Positions 15,348-23,943 are shown, counted from the first letter of the stretch. The stretch: 35,526 bases of DNA from an uncultured Neglectibacter sp. (GCA_947647615.1 CANSKS010000030.1:1-35526), one strand, 5' to 3'. Translations and numbers: made by a program. Notes: generated by a model not told the origin, from the letters alone.

Positions 15348-15866
15348 TTAAATTACCTTCCCCGGCTCCTGCCGGTAAATTTTCCGCCGCAGAGCGGAAC
15401 CGGCCGCCTGACCATGACAAATCGCCAGGGCCAAAGCGTCGGCGGTATCGTCGGGTTTCGGGATCTCCCGCAGGCACAGCAGTTTCCTGGTAACCTCCTG
15501 CATTTGAGGCTTCAAGGCCTTCCCGTAGCCGGTGACTGCCTGTTTCACCTGCATAGGCGTATATTCGTAAAGGGGTACCCCCGCCTGAACCAAAGAAAGT
15601 AAAATGACGCCTCTGGCCTCTGCTACGCCGATACCGGTGGTTTTATTATTGGAAAAATACAGCTTTTCCACCGAAGCAACCTGAGGCTTCAAACGGGCAA
15701 GAAGCTCCTCCATGCCCTCATAAATCTCCTGCAGCCGCAAGGGAAATTCTGCCCCCGCCCGGGTAGTGATAGCCCCGTACTCCACTGGCAGGTACCGGTT
15801 GCCTTTACAATCGATCACCCCGTAGCCCACAATGGCATAACCCGGGTCTATTCCCAAGATCCGCAA
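15348..15866 (-). CDS. ruvC: Holliday junction endonuclease RuvC
   Basis: 172 residues. It nicks Holliday junctions symmetrically after RuvAB branch migration. The catalytic acids are visible: D in LGIDPG near the start, E in VEKLYF, and the pair in KPDDTADALALAI. I start at TTG 15866, three bases after AGGGGAAAG, because conserved sequence begins LRILGIDPG; the longer frame to 15959 adds 31 unrelated hydrophobic residues and overlaps the promoter. Confidence 0.93.
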   Translation of the reverse strand: MRILGIDPGYAIVGYGVIDCKGNRYLPVEYGAITTRAGAEFPLRLQEIYEGMEELLARLKPQVASVEKLYFSNNKTTGIGVAEARGVILLSLVQAGVPLYEYTPMQVKQAVTGYGKALKPQMQEVTRKLLCLREIPKPDDTADALALAICHGQAAGSALRRKIYRQEPGKVI

Positions 15867-15911
15867 CCGCTTTCCCCTGCCCTTCAAAAATTCCAGGAAA
15901 CAATCTGGAAT

Positions 15912-15917
15912 ATTATA
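15912..15917 (-). promoter_or_regulatory. extended -10 promoter of the ruvCAB operon
   Basis: Minus-strand TGTGCTATAAT supplies a consensus TATAAT with the TGn extension. The -35 match at 17-base spacing (TGTTCA) is poor, as allowed for an extended -10. The transcript would start near 15905, about 40 bases before the TTG. Confidence 0.6.
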
Positions 15918-16058
15918 GCACAGATTCTCAAAGATGAACAGGGAAAATATTCTGAACAAACCATGAATTTGCGTGCCGCAGGAATTTTGAGGGATCCCGG
16001 GGGAAAACTACCGGGTGTCTATTTCTGGAAAGCGCGCGCTGCGCAGAAAGGAAATCTC

Positions 16059-17408
16059 ATGAAAAAATCCTCAAAAATCAAACTGATTTCGTTTTCCCTG
16101 GCCCTTCTTCTGGTGTTGGGCGGTCTGCTGCTGGATTCCCGCCTCATGCTGGGGAAAAGCGAGACCCAACTGGAATATACCTACCGCCGTGCCTTAAACG
16201 ACCTGACCGATTATGTGACCGGCATGCGTTCCACCCTGAAAAAGGCCGAGTACGCTGCTACCCCAGCCCTGCGGAACACAGTCTCCGCCAAATTGATGGA
16301 ACAGAGCGGCGGTGCCAAGGCGGCAATGGCTGCCCTGCCCTTTTCTCAGGAGCGCATCGACCGCATTGGCCGCTTCCTTTCCCAGGTTGGCGATTACGCC
16401 CTTTCTCTTACTCGAAAGGCCTCGCTGGGCTCCGGTCTGGAAGAGAAAGAACTGCAAAGCCTTTCCACCATGGAAAAGTATGCCGGGATTCTCTCCGATG
16501 CTTTGCAGGAAATTCAACAGCGCCTGGGGCCGGAAGGTCTCCCCTGGTCCGGGGAACCCAAGAGCCTGTTCAACAATGTCCAGCAGTTGGACCAACTCCC
16601 CACCTTTGACGACAGCCTGGACCAGGTGGCCAAGGAATTCTCCGAATTCCCCAGCCTCCTCTACGACGGTCCCTTTTCCGACCATATTTTGCGTCGGGAG
16701 GCTCTTTTCTTAAAAGATAAGCCTGTGATCTCTCGGGAAGAGGCCGCTTCCCGGGCGGCAAAATTTTTGGGCTGCGCCCCGGAAGACCTGCAGGAAAGCG
16801 GGCTTACCGAAAACACCCTCTCCTCCTTTGTATTCACCTGGGAGGAATCCCGCGTCTGCGTCACCCGGGCCGGGGGCGAGATTGCCTACTTTAAAAAAGC
16901 GGCTCAAATTCCGGAAGAAAAGCTGACCTATGAGCAGGCCCTGGAGGCTGCCTCGAAGGTCCTGCAGGCAGCGGGCATCTCTTCTTTTCGGGAAAGCTAC
17001 TATGTTAAAAACGATAACCAATGTACCATCAACTTCGCCTACCTGACCGAAGAGGAACCCAAGGTTCTTTGTTACCCGGACCTTGTAAAGGTCACGGTAG
17101 AACTGGGAGAGGGCGGCATGCTGGAATATGACGCCACCGGCTACCTGATGAACCACCAGGACCGGGAATTTGTACCCCCCGCGTTGGACGCCGAAGAAGC
17201 TCAAAAAAGTGTGAGTCCCCAGCTAAAGGTGAAATCTGCCTCCTTGACGCTGATCCCCACCCCCGGGCTCAGCGAAGTGCTGTGCTGGGAATTCCTGTGC
17301 GAGGGAAAAGAGCAGGAAGAGGTCCTTGTGTATATCAATGGGGAAAGCGGCATGGAAGAACAGCTCTACCTGCTGCAAAAAAGCGAAAACGGCACGCTGG
17401 TTATTTAA
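16059..17408 (+). CDS. ypeB: spore germination protein YpeB
   Basis: 449 residues, the length of Bacillus YpeB. YpeB stabilises and localises the cortex-lytic enzyme SleB in the spore. An N-terminal signal anchor (residues 5-25, ISFSLALLLVLGGLLLDS) is followed by the helical YpeB domain and PepSY-like repeats (ISREEAASRAAKFLG; LTYEQALEAASKVLQ). The start is ATG 16059, seven bases after AAAGGAAA; the upstream frame to 15963 is rejected. The usual partner sleB is not adjacent: the upstream neighbour is divergent ruvC and the downstream one is a convergent ABC gene. No convincing sporulation-sigma promoter was found by eye. Confidence 0.88.
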   Translation: MKKSSKIKLISFSLALLLVLGGLLLDSRLMLGKSETQLEYTYRRALNDLTDYVTGMRSTLKKAEYAATPALRNTVSAKLMEQSGGAKAAMAALPFSQERIDRIGRFLSQVGDYALSLTRKASLGSGLEEKELQSLSTMEKYAGILSDALQEIQQRLGPEGLPWSGEPKSLFNNVQQLDQLPTFDDSLDQVAKEFSEFPSLLYDGPFSDHILRREALFLKDKPVISREEAASRAAKFLGCAPEDLQESGLTENTLSSFVFTWEESRVCVTRAGGEIAYFKKAAQIPEEKLTYEQALEAASKVLQAAGISSFRESYYVKNDNQCTINFAYLTEEEPKVLCYPDLVKVTVELGEGGMLEYDATGYLMNHQDREFVPPALDAEEAQKSVSPQLKVKSASLTLIPTPGLSEVLCWEFLCEGKEQEEVLVYINGESGMEEQLYLLQKSENGTLVI

Positions 17409-17429
17409 CGATTCCGGGCAGAAGGCAGA

Positions 17430-17471
17430 AAAAACAAAAAAGCGTGCTGCGGCAGAAAACCGCAGCACGCT
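17430..17471 (-). terminator. terminator of the ABC exporter operon
   Basis: A perfect 12-bp stem (agcgtgctgcgg 17441-17452 with 17460-17471) and a 7-base loop. On the minus strand it is followed by ttttttgtttttt. On the plus strand the tail is A-rich, so it acts for the ABC genes; ypeB may also end against this hairpin. Confidence 0.85.
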
Positions 17472-17509
17472 GAAAAAAACCGAGCCCACGCATCTAAAAG
17501 GTTGTGCCC

Positions 17510-19438
17510 TTATTCCAATTCAAAGGCGCCGGTATAAAGCTGGTAATATTTGCCCTTTTGGGCAATAAGCTCCTGGTGGGAGCCCTGCTCAATAATGCGC
17601 CCCAATTCCAGCACCAAAATCACGTCGGAATTCTGCACTGTGGAAAGCCGGTGGGCAATGACGAACACCGTGCGGCCCCGCATGAGGCCGTCCATACCCT
17701 TTTGCACCAGCCATTCCGTACGGGTATCGATGGAAGAAGTGGCCTCATCCAAAATCATCACCGGCGGGTCGGCCACCGCCGCCCGGGCGATGGACAAGAG
17801 CTGGCGCTGGCCTTGGGAAAGGCTTCCGCCGTCGCCGGAAAGCATGGTGTCGTAGCCTTCGGGCAGCCTGCGAATAAAATCGTCGGCATTGGCAAGCTTT
17901 GCCGCCGCCTCAATTTCTTCCCGAGTGGCGTCCAGCTTGCCATAGCGGATGTTTTCCTCTACCGTGCCGGTAAACAGGTTAGTATCTTGCAGCACAATAC
18001 CCAAGGAACGCCTGAGGTCGCTCTTTTTGATTTTATTAATATTGATGCCGTCATAGCGGATTTTCCCATCTGCCAGGTCATAAAACCGATTGATCAGATT
18101 GGTAATGGTGGTTTTGCCGGCTCCGGTAGCGCCCACAAAGGCCATCTTTTGGCCGGGCTGAGCGTCCAGCGACACATTGTGCAGCACCAGCTTTTCGGGA
18201 GTATAGCCAAAATCCACGTCGAAAAATTCCACCCGGCCGGTGAGCTTCGTGTAGGTGACCTGGCCGGAACCATGGGGATGCTTCCAGGCCCAGGCTCCTG
18301 TGCGCTCCTTTGTCTCCACAAGCTGTCCGTTTTCATCCCGCACGTTTACCAAGGTGACGTAACCCTCGTCCTGTTCGGGCTCTTCATCTATCAGGTCAAA
18401 AATGCGCTCTGCCCCGGCCAAGGCCATGATGATGGAATTAAACTGCTGGGAGATCTGGCTGATGGGCTGGTTGAAGCTGCGGCTCAGCTGCAAAAAGGCG
18501 GCGATAGCGCCCAGGGTGAGCCCGCCCACCCCGTGGAGGGCCAAAGCACCTCCGGCAATGGCGATGAGCACATACTGCAAGTGCCCCAGGTTTCCCATGA
18601 CCGGCCCGAGAATATTGGCAAAGGTATTGGCGCTGGTGGCTTCCTGGCGCAGGGTTTCGTTCAGCTTGTCGAACTGTTCCTTGGCCTTTTCTTCATGGCA
18701 GAACACCTGCACTACCTTTTGGCCAGTGACCATTTCTTCAATAAACCCGTTTACTTCGCCTAAGGAACGCTGTTGGCGCACAAAGTATTTCCCGCTTTGC
18801 CCTCCGATTTTCCCTACTAAAACCATCATCAGGGCCACAAAAGCCAGCACCAGAATGGTGAGGGGGATGCTGGAAGCCAGCATGGCGCAAAACACGGAAA
18901 CCACCGTGATCACAGAAGAAAATATTTGGGGAATGCTTTGGGAGATCATTTGCCGCAGGGTGTCGGTATCGTTGGTATAGCAGCTCATGGTGTCGCCATG
19001 GGTGTGGGTATCGAAATATTGTATGGGCAGGGACTGCATGTGGGCGAACATATCGTCCCGCACCCGCTTGAGCACGTCTTGAGAAATGGTAACCATGAGC
19101 CAGTTATAAAGGAAGGTGGCCCCAACGCCCACCAAATAGATGAGAGCCATAGTGCATACCGCCTGCAAAAGGCCGGTAAACACCGGGTTGGGCGAGCCCA
19201 ACAGGGGGCCGATGTAATCGTCGATCAACACCTCTAAAAACAGGGAGCCTGCCACATTGGTCAGAGCGCTGAGCAGGATGCAAAGCAGCACCACCACAAA
19301 GCGGATCCGGTTGGCCCCGCTGATATAACTGAGAATCCGGCCAATAGTTTTGCCGGGGTTTTTGGCCTTTCTTCCGCCTGCGAAGGCGGCGCCCGGGTTT
19401 CTTCCTCCGGGACCGTGTCCCACCTTAGGCTGCGCCAT
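17510..19438 (-). CDS. heterodimeric ABC exporter, subunit with the consensus catalytic site
   Basis: 642 residues: a Gly/Lys/Pro-rich head, six membrane helices, and an ATPase domain. Walker A GATGAGKTT, Walker B MILDEATSSID with the catalytic Glu, and H-loop IAHRLSTVQ are intact, while the signature is LSQGQ. This is the TM288/BmrD-type half of an asymmetric exporter. A 50-residue insert (EGYVTLVNVRDENG to RVEFFDVDF) lies between membrane and ATPase domains. ATG 19438 is preferred, eight bases after AAAGGGGG, and overlaps the upstream stop by 14 bases. Substrate (drug, lipid or peptide) is not predictable. Confidence 0.9.
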   Translation of the reverse strand: MAQPKVGHGPGGRNPGAAFAGGRKAKNPGKTIGRILSYISGANRIRFVVVLLCILLSALTNVAGSLFLEVLIDDYIGPLLGSPNPVFTGLLQAVCTMALIYLVGVGATFLYNWLMVTISQDVLKRVRDDMFAHMQSLPIQYFDTHTHGDTMSCYTNDTDTLRQMISQSIPQIFSSVITVVSVFCAMLASSIPLTILVLAFVALMMVLVGKIGGQSGKYFVRQQRSLGEVNGFIEEMVTGQKVVQVFCHEEKAKEQFDKLNETLRQEATSANTFANILGPVMGNLGHLQYVLIAIAGGALALHGVGGLTLGAIAAFLQLSRSFNQPISQISQQFNSIIMALAGAERIFDLIDEEPEQDEGYVTLVNVRDENGQLVETKERTGAWAWKHPHGSGQVTYTKLTGRVEFFDVDFGYTPEKLVLHNVSLDAQPGQKMAFVGATGAGKTTITNLINRFYDLADGKIRYDGININKIKKSDLRRSLGIVLQDTNLFTGTVEENIRYGKLDATREEIEAAAKLANADDFIRRLPEGYDTMLSGDGGSLSQGQRQLLSIARAAVADPPVMILDEATSSIDTRTEWLVQKGMDGLMRGRTVFVIAHRLSTVQNSDVILVLELGRIIEQGSHQELIAQKGKYYQLYTGAFELE

Positions 19439-21176
19439 TCTCATCTCCCCCTTTCCGCTGGGATTCATAAATTTCACGGTAGATATCGCTGTGCTCCAAC
19501 AGCTCTTCGTGGGTACCCATCCCTACGATTTTCCCGCCGTCCAACATGATAATCTGGTCGGCATCCTGTACGGAAGAAACCCGCTGGGCAATGATCAGCT
19601 TTGTGGTATTGGGAAGCTCTTTTCGAAAAGCATCCCGGATCAAGGCGTCGGTACGGGTATCTACCGCGCTGGTGGAATCGTCTAAAATGAGAATTTTCGG
19701 TTTCTTGAGCAGAGCCCGGGCAATACACAGGCGCTGCTTTTGGCCGCCGGACACATTGGTACCTCCCTGCTCTATCTTGGTCTCGTACCCTTCGGGGAAT
19801 TCCCGAACAAAGGGATCGGCCTGGGCCAGCTTACAGGCACGCTCCAGCTCTTCGTCGGTGGCATGCTCGTCGCCCCAGCGGAGGTTTTCTTTGATGGTGC
19901 CGGAAAACAATTCGTTCTTTTGCAGCACCATAGCCACAGAATCCCGCAGGGCCTCCAGATTATAGTCCCTCACATCCTCGCCGCCTACCAGCACCCGGCC
20001 GCCGGACACGTCGTAAAGCCGGGGAATCAGCTGTACCAGGCTGCTCTTGCCGCTGCCGGTACCGCCCAATATGCCCACCGTCTGGCCGGGCTGAATGGAA
20101 AGGTTGATCTGGGAAAGGCAGGCCTTTCTTTTTGCTCCATAAGAAAATTCCACGTTTTCAAAGACCACAGAGCCATCCTTGACCTGGGTAAGCCCTTTTT
20201 CCCCGTCTTCGATATCGCTTTCTTCTTTCAAAACCTCCGCAATACGCCGGGCGGAAGCCTGGGAAATGGTGAGCATCACGAAAATCATGGAAAGCATCAT
20301 GAGGCTCATCAAAATTTGGGAAGCATAAGAAATCAAGCTCATCAGCTGGCCCGTGGTCATGCTTTCTGCCACAATGAGCTTCGCGCCAAACCAGCTGATT
20401 AAAAGAATGGTGGCATACATGCACACCTGCATCAGCGGGGAGGAAAAGGCCACCGTCCGTTCCGCCCGGCCGGAAAGCCTTGCGATATCTTTGGAGACGC
20501 CGTTAAATTTTTCTATTTCGTGTTCTTCCCGCACAAAGGCCTTTACCACACGGATGCCCCGCAGGTTTTCCTGCACCACACTGTTCAGGCGGTCATAGAC
20601 CTTGAACATCTTTTCGAACACAGGAAAGGCTTTTGTGCTAATGAAAATGAGCCCAACGGCCAAAATGGGCACCACCGCTAAAAAGATCAAGGAAAGGGTG
20701 CTGTTCACGGTAAAGGCCATAACTAAGGCAAAAACCAGCATCATAGGACCCCGCACCGCGATTCGAATGATCATTTGGTAGGCATTCTGTACATTGGCCA
20801 CGTCGGTAGTAAGCCGGGTGACAATACTGGCAGAGGAAAATTTGTCGATATTGGAAAAAGAGAACTCTTGTACGTTATAGAACATATCGGCCCTCAAATT
20901 GGCCGCGAAGCCTGCGGAGGCTTTAGCAGCGCTTTTCCCGGAAAGGGCCCCAAAGGCCAAAGAGACCACCGTACACAAGATGAGCAAAATACCGATCTTC
21001 CAAATTGCGTTCATGTCCCCCGCTTCAATGCCTTTATCGATAAGCATTGCCATGAGGAGTGGGATGATCACTTCCATCACCACTTCCATGGTTACAAACA
21101 AGGGTGCCAAAATAGAATCTTTTTTATACTGCCGGATGCTTCCGGCCAGGGTTTTTATCATGGCCCCCACCACCAT
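19425..21176 (-). CDS. heterodimeric ABC exporter, subunit with a degenerate catalytic site
   Basis: 583 residues with six membrane helices and an ATPase domain. Walker A is GGTGSGKSS and the signature VSGGQ, but Walker B reads ILILDDSTSAVD (Asp in place of the catalytic Glu) and the H-loop reads IIAQRVSSV (Gln in place of His). These are the hallmarks of the TM287/BmrC half, so ATP is bound but poorly hydrolysed at this site. The start is ambiguous: ATG 21176 has AAAGG directly against it; GTG 21170 or ATG 21161 would be better spaced. It is cotranscribed after marR and ahead of its partner. Confidence 0.9.
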   Translation of the reverse strand: MVVGAMIKTLAGSIRQYKKDSILAPLFVTMEVVMEVIIPLLMAMLIDKGIEAGDMNAIWKIGILLILCTVVSLAFGALSGKSAAKASAGFAANLRADMFYNVQEFSFSNIDKFSSASIVTRLTTDVANVQNAYQMIIRIAVRGPMMLVFALVMAFTVNSTLSLIFLAVVPILAVGLIFISTKAFPVFEKMFKVYDRLNSVVQENLRGIRVVKAFVREEHEIEKFNGVSKDIARLSGRAERTVAFSSPLMQVCMYATILLISWFGAKLIVAESMTTGQLMSLISYASQILMSLMMLSMIFVMLTISQASARRIAEVLKEESDIEDGEKGLTQVKDGSVVFENVEFSYGAKRKACLSQINLSIQPGQTVGILGGTGSGKSSLVQLIPRLYDVSGGRVLVGGEDVRDYNLEALRDSVAMVLQKNELFSGTIKENLRWGDEHATDEELERACKLAQADPFVREFPEGYETKIEQGGTNVSGGQKQRLCIARALLKKPKILILDDSTSAVDTRTDALIRDAFRKELPNTTKLIIAQRVSSVQDADQIIMLDGGKIVGMGTHEELLEHSDIYREIYESQRKGGDENGAA

Positions 21177-21262
21177 CCTTTCTGCGAAGTAAAATAATGG
21201 ATTTCCGCACCTTACGGGAAAAGCGCCGCTTTACGCAGAACTTCCCAAAAACAAGAGATTCC

Positions 21263-21703
21263 TCATTCCAGGTTCGCCGCAATTTTTTCACACAGCTTCA
21301 AGAAGGTGGCCTTCTCCTCCTCGGTAAGGCCGCTGGCAATACGCTTTTCTACCTGCTGAAACCCGGCCATGATCTTTTCATGCTGCTTAATGGCCAAAGG
21401 AGTCAGCAGAATGCGTTTGAGCCGCGCATCTTCCGGCACGGGATGCCTGGTGATCAGCCCGTTTCTCTCCATTAACTGCAGCATACCCGTCACGGTGGAA
21501 CGGCGAACAGAGAATTCCTCCTGGATATCCCGCTGGTACACTTCCCGGTTCCGGTTGGCATATAAATACCCTATAATCCATCCGTGCATTCCCGTAGGCC
21601 TTTTCTCCGATTCCTTTTCGGGAAACACCGTTTGGTCTACCATGCGTTTAACAAGAGTGGAAAGCCGGTGCAGCTGAAACCCGATTTCGTTCCGACGATC
21701 CAA
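21263..21703 (-). CDS. MarR family transcriptional regulator
   Basis: 146 residues. A winged helix is visible (YQRDIQEEFSVRRSTVTGMLQLMERNGLITR, then the wing VPEDARLKRILLT), flanked by dimerisation helices. The start codon appears to be TTG 21703, ten bases after AGGAGG (21714-21719); no ATG or GTG fits. It heads a marR-ABC-ABC operon, so it most likely represses the exporter and itself and is relieved by an exporter substrate. The ligand is unknown. Confidence 0.85.
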   Translation of the reverse strand: MDRRNEIGFQLHRLSTLVKRMVDQTVFPEKESEKRPTGMHGWIIGYLYANRNREVYQRDIQEEFSVRRSTVTGMLQLMERNGLITRHPVPEDARLKRILLTPLAIKQHEKIMAGFQQVEKRIASGLTEEEKATFLKLCEKIAANLE

Positions 21704-21723
21704 AACAAATACGCCTCCTAACT

Positions 21724-21766
21724 GTTAGCTCTCTAACATTATAAAAGTCCTCCCAGTATTTGTCAA
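21724..21766 (-). promoter_or_regulatory. consensus promoter with MarR operator
   Basis: Minus-strand TTGACA (21761-21766), a 17-base spacer and TATAAT (21738-21743), both consensus. Right after the -10 lies gttag-agag-ctaac (21724-21737), a perfect inverted repeat over the transcription start, with a further ttag half-site reaching toward the Shine-Dalgarno. The geometry is that of an autorepressed operator. Confidence 0.8.
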
Positions 21767-21775
21767 CCCCGAAAT

Positions 21776-21819
21776 TGAAAAAAGAAAGCCGCCCGGTTTC
21801 CTGTGAGGAAGCGAGCGGC
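21776..21819 (-). terminator. terminator of the YtrA-type ABC operon
   Basis: Minus-strand stem gccgctcg / cgggcggc plus ttcct / aggaa (21788-21819) with an internal mismatch, followed by tttcttttttc. It lies about 29 bases after the permease stop. Confidence 0.75.
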
Positions 21820-21847
21820 ACCGCGGGCAAAATTATGGAATTACTTT

Positions 21848-22603
21848 TTACTTCACCACTGCTTTTCGGAGCAGCAGCCAGGCAAACAGGCTAAAAACCA
21901 GGAAGAGGGCAAAGCAGGTGCCTATGACATTGGGCACTCCGCCAAAAAGCAACGGGAGCAGGAACCCCATTACGCGCCTGGCTATTCGCTGCAAAACTTC
22001 GCCGAAAATGGCGTTGTCCAACACTTCGAGCACCGGCGGAACAACCATGAAAAACACCGGCACTCCAGCGCCTACCAGGATCTTGCCCAGCTTGTTCAGC
22101 CGGTAAAACATGAGGGTGATAAAGTACCCGATAGCCGAAGCCGCCAGACACAGTACAAAATTAAAGGTAACCGAAAGCAGCAAGACCTCCCCAAAGCTCC
22201 AACCTCCTTGGAATATCTGGTCGAACAAGGTGCTGTAGACAGCTGCATCTTTTAAGAAGGCCTCTCCCAAAAACCCAAAAAACCTGCTTAATGCCTCATC
22301 CAGGATGGCCATGCCAGCCGATAACCCTACGGTGACCCACAGCCGGGCGGTGAACATAGTGCGGCGGCTGACACCGTTTTGAAGGCTCATGCCAAAGTTT
22401 TCTTTAAAAGCACATAGCCCGCAGACAAAGAGGAATACCACACTGGCAGCGGAAGCCCCCGAAGAGATCACTACGCCCTTGTGGAGAAGCGCGGTAAAAA
22501 AGGTCAGCGCAAGTAAAGAAAGCACCACGGTATAATAGATCAAAATGCCGAACCTATAATCTGCCAGCTGAAAGCGAAAGCTGGGAACAAGCTTCTTGTT
22601 CAT
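21848..22603 (-). CDS. ABC-2 type permease, six helices
   Basis: 251 residues with six hydrophobic segments (about 20-40, 48-66, 90-110, 140-160, 175-195, 220-240). The cytoplasmic loop NGVSRRTMFTARL is typical of ABC-2 permeases of the YtrC/D or BcrB kind. The start overlaps the ATPase stop by four bases, so the two form one transporter. Likely an exporter of an antimicrobial peptide or cell-envelope compound by analogy with other GntR-ABC cassettes; the substrate is unknown. Confidence 0.75.
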   Translation of the reverse strand: MNKKLVPSFRFQLADYRFGILIYYTVVLSLLALTFFTALLHKGVVISSGASAASVVFLFVCGLCAFKENFGMSLQNGVSRRTMFTARLWVTVGLSAGMAILDEALSRFFGFLGEAFLKDAAVYSTLFDQIFQGGWSFGEVLLLSVTFNFVLCLAASAIGYFITLMFYRLNKLGKILVGAGVPVFFMVVPPVLEVLDNAIFGEVLQRIARRVMGFLLPLLFGGVPNVIGTCFALFLVFSLFAWLLLRKAVVK

Positions 22604-23460
22604 TTTTCTCCCTCCTCGTTGGTAAGCTGAATAAACAGCTTTTGCAGGTTCAACCGGCTGAGCTCCAGCCCCTGGGGCAGTTCTCCCGGTTCCACCTTAC
22701 CCAGCACATAAGCCGTGCGCAGGCCTCCCAGAGAGTCCACAGAAAGTACTTCCTTTCCCGCGATATAGGAGTCTACCAGGCTGGATGTACCGGAAACCGC
22801 ATACCCTCTGGCCAGCAGATTCTCCTGGGAATCCGCACAGAGCACCCGGCCGTTCTTTAAAATGACAACGTCTTCCAAAACGGAGGAGACTTCCTCGATC
22901 AAGTGGGTGGAAAGCACTACCGTAAAGGGCTTTTCCCCGTATTTTGCCAACAACACCCGATAGAACAAGTCCCGGTGGTTGGCATCCAGCCCCAGCACCG
23001 GTTCATCCAGCAGCACATAGGGCGTGTTTACCGAAAGGGCCGTCACCAGCTTAAAAATAGAGGCATAGCCTGTGGAAAGCCCCCGTATTTTCCCGTTCAG
23101 GTTCAGTTGGAAGCTGCCTGCCAAACGCAGGGCGAAGGCCTCGTCGAAGCTGGGATAAAAATTCCTCGTCCACCGGAAAGCGTCTTTCACCTTCATAGAT
23201 TCCGGGTAGTAGGTCTTTTCGCTGGTGAGGAATATTTGGGAAAGGGCATCGTCGTTTTCCGCGACCCTTTGCCCATCCACCAATACCTGGCCGGAATCGG
23301 CAAACAGCCGGTTTGTCACAATGTTGAGAAGCGTAGACTTTCCGGCCCCGTTGCGGCCCAAAAGGCCATAGATTTTGTTTTCCTCCAGCACTGCCGAAAC
23401 CCCGTCCAAAGCCCGAACCTGCCCGAAGCCTTTCGACACATTCTCTATTTGAATGCTCAT
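22600..23460 (-). CDS. ABC transporter ATPase (YtrB-like)
   Basis: 286 residues. Walker A GRNGAGKST (about 35-43), Walker B VLLDEPVLGLD and H-loop STHLIEEV are intact. The signature is LSTGY, not LSGGQ; this Gly-Tyr form recurs in YtrB-like ATPases paired with GntR regulators. A C-terminal accessory region of about 70 residues follows. Overlaps its regulator and its permease by four bases each, so translation is coupled. Confidence 0.85.
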   Translation of the reverse strand: MSIQIENVSKGFGQVRALDGVSAVLEENKIYGLLGRNGAGKSTLLNIVTNRLFADSGQVLVDGQRVAENDDALSQIFLTSEKTYYPESMKVKDAFRWTRNFYPSFDEAFALRLAGSFQLNLNGKIRGLSTGYASIFKLVTALSVNTPYVLLDEPVLGLDANHRDLFYRVLLAKYGEKPFTVVLSTHLIEEVSSVLEDVVILKNGRVLCADSQENLLARGYAVSGTSSLVDSYIAGKEVLSVDSLGGLRTAYVLGKVEPGELPQGLELSRLNLQKLFIQLTNEEGEK

Positions 23461-23858
23461 AAAACAACCTCCCCTTCTTTGTCTTTCTCCCCTTCGGAAA
23501 ACCCTTTTTCCAGCATGACGTCCAGTTCTTCCTTTCCAATGCCCAAGCGCCGAGCCTCTTTTACCAGGGAGGCTACAAATTTTTCGTAGAACCCGGCTTT
23601 CCGCTTTTTTCCCAAGGCTTCCATCGCACCTTGCGCCACAAACATACCAAGCCCTCTTTTCTTATAGATCATGCCTTCGTCCACCAACAGGTTGATCCCT
23701 TTTAAGGCGGTGGCGGGGTTGATCTTATACTGTACGGAAAATTCCGTAATAGAAGGGATCTGGCTTTCTTCCGGGAAAACGCCCGAAAGGATGCTATCTT
23801 CTATGCCTTCGGCGATCTGCTGGAAGATAGGCCTTTCCGAATTGAAATTTAGTTCCAC
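23457..23858 (-). CDS. GntR family regulator, YtrA type
   Basis: 133 residues. An N-terminal winged helix (PIFQQIAEGIEDSILSGVFP, then PSITEFSVQYKINPATALKG) is followed by a short C-terminal helical dimerisation part, the YtrA subfamily layout. The start is GTG 23858, six bases after AGGAGGAGAG. It overlaps its ABC ATPase by four bases. YtrA-type regulators repress their own ABC operon and respond to cell-wall stress or antibiotics in Bacillus; here the operator at 23881-23912 supports autorepression. Confidence 0.88.
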   Translation of the reverse strand: MELNFNSERPIFQQIAEGIEDSILSGVFPEESQIPSITEFSVQYKINPATALKGINLLVDEGMIYKKRGLGMFVAQGAMEALGKKRKAGFYEKFVASLVKEARRLGIGKEELDVMLEKGFSEGEKDKEGEVVL

Positions 23859-23880
23859 CAGAATCTCTCCTCCTGTTTAA

Positions 23881-23912
23881 AGTTAGTTAATTAGTAAAGT
23901 AATTAACTAACT
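23881..23912 (-). promoter_or_regulatory. 13-bp perfect inverted repeat operator of the GntR operon
   Basis: agttagttaatta (23881-23893) and taattaactaact (23900-23912) are exact inverse complements around gtaaag. It covers the predicted transcription start, ending two bases after the -10, so a bound repressor would block the promoter. Confidence 0.85.
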
Positions 23913-23914
23913 GA

Positions 23915-23943
23915 ATAATAATCCAATTTTTGACACTTGTCAA
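23915..23943 (-). promoter_or_regulatory. promoter of the GntR-ABC operon
   Basis: Minus-strand TTGACA (23938-23943), a 17-base spacer and TATTAT (23915-23920). The -35 box is itself part of a palindrome (ttgacacttgtcaa, 23930-23943), a possible second site. Confidence 0.8.

Noticed and set aside
15867-15959. N-terminal extension of RuvC
   Set aside because: The extra 31 residues are unlike RuvC, and the region contains the -10 promoter element.
17504-18763. 419-codon plus-strand frame opposite the ABC exporter gene
   Set aside because: It is the complement of a well-supported ABC ATPase and shows no domain of its own.
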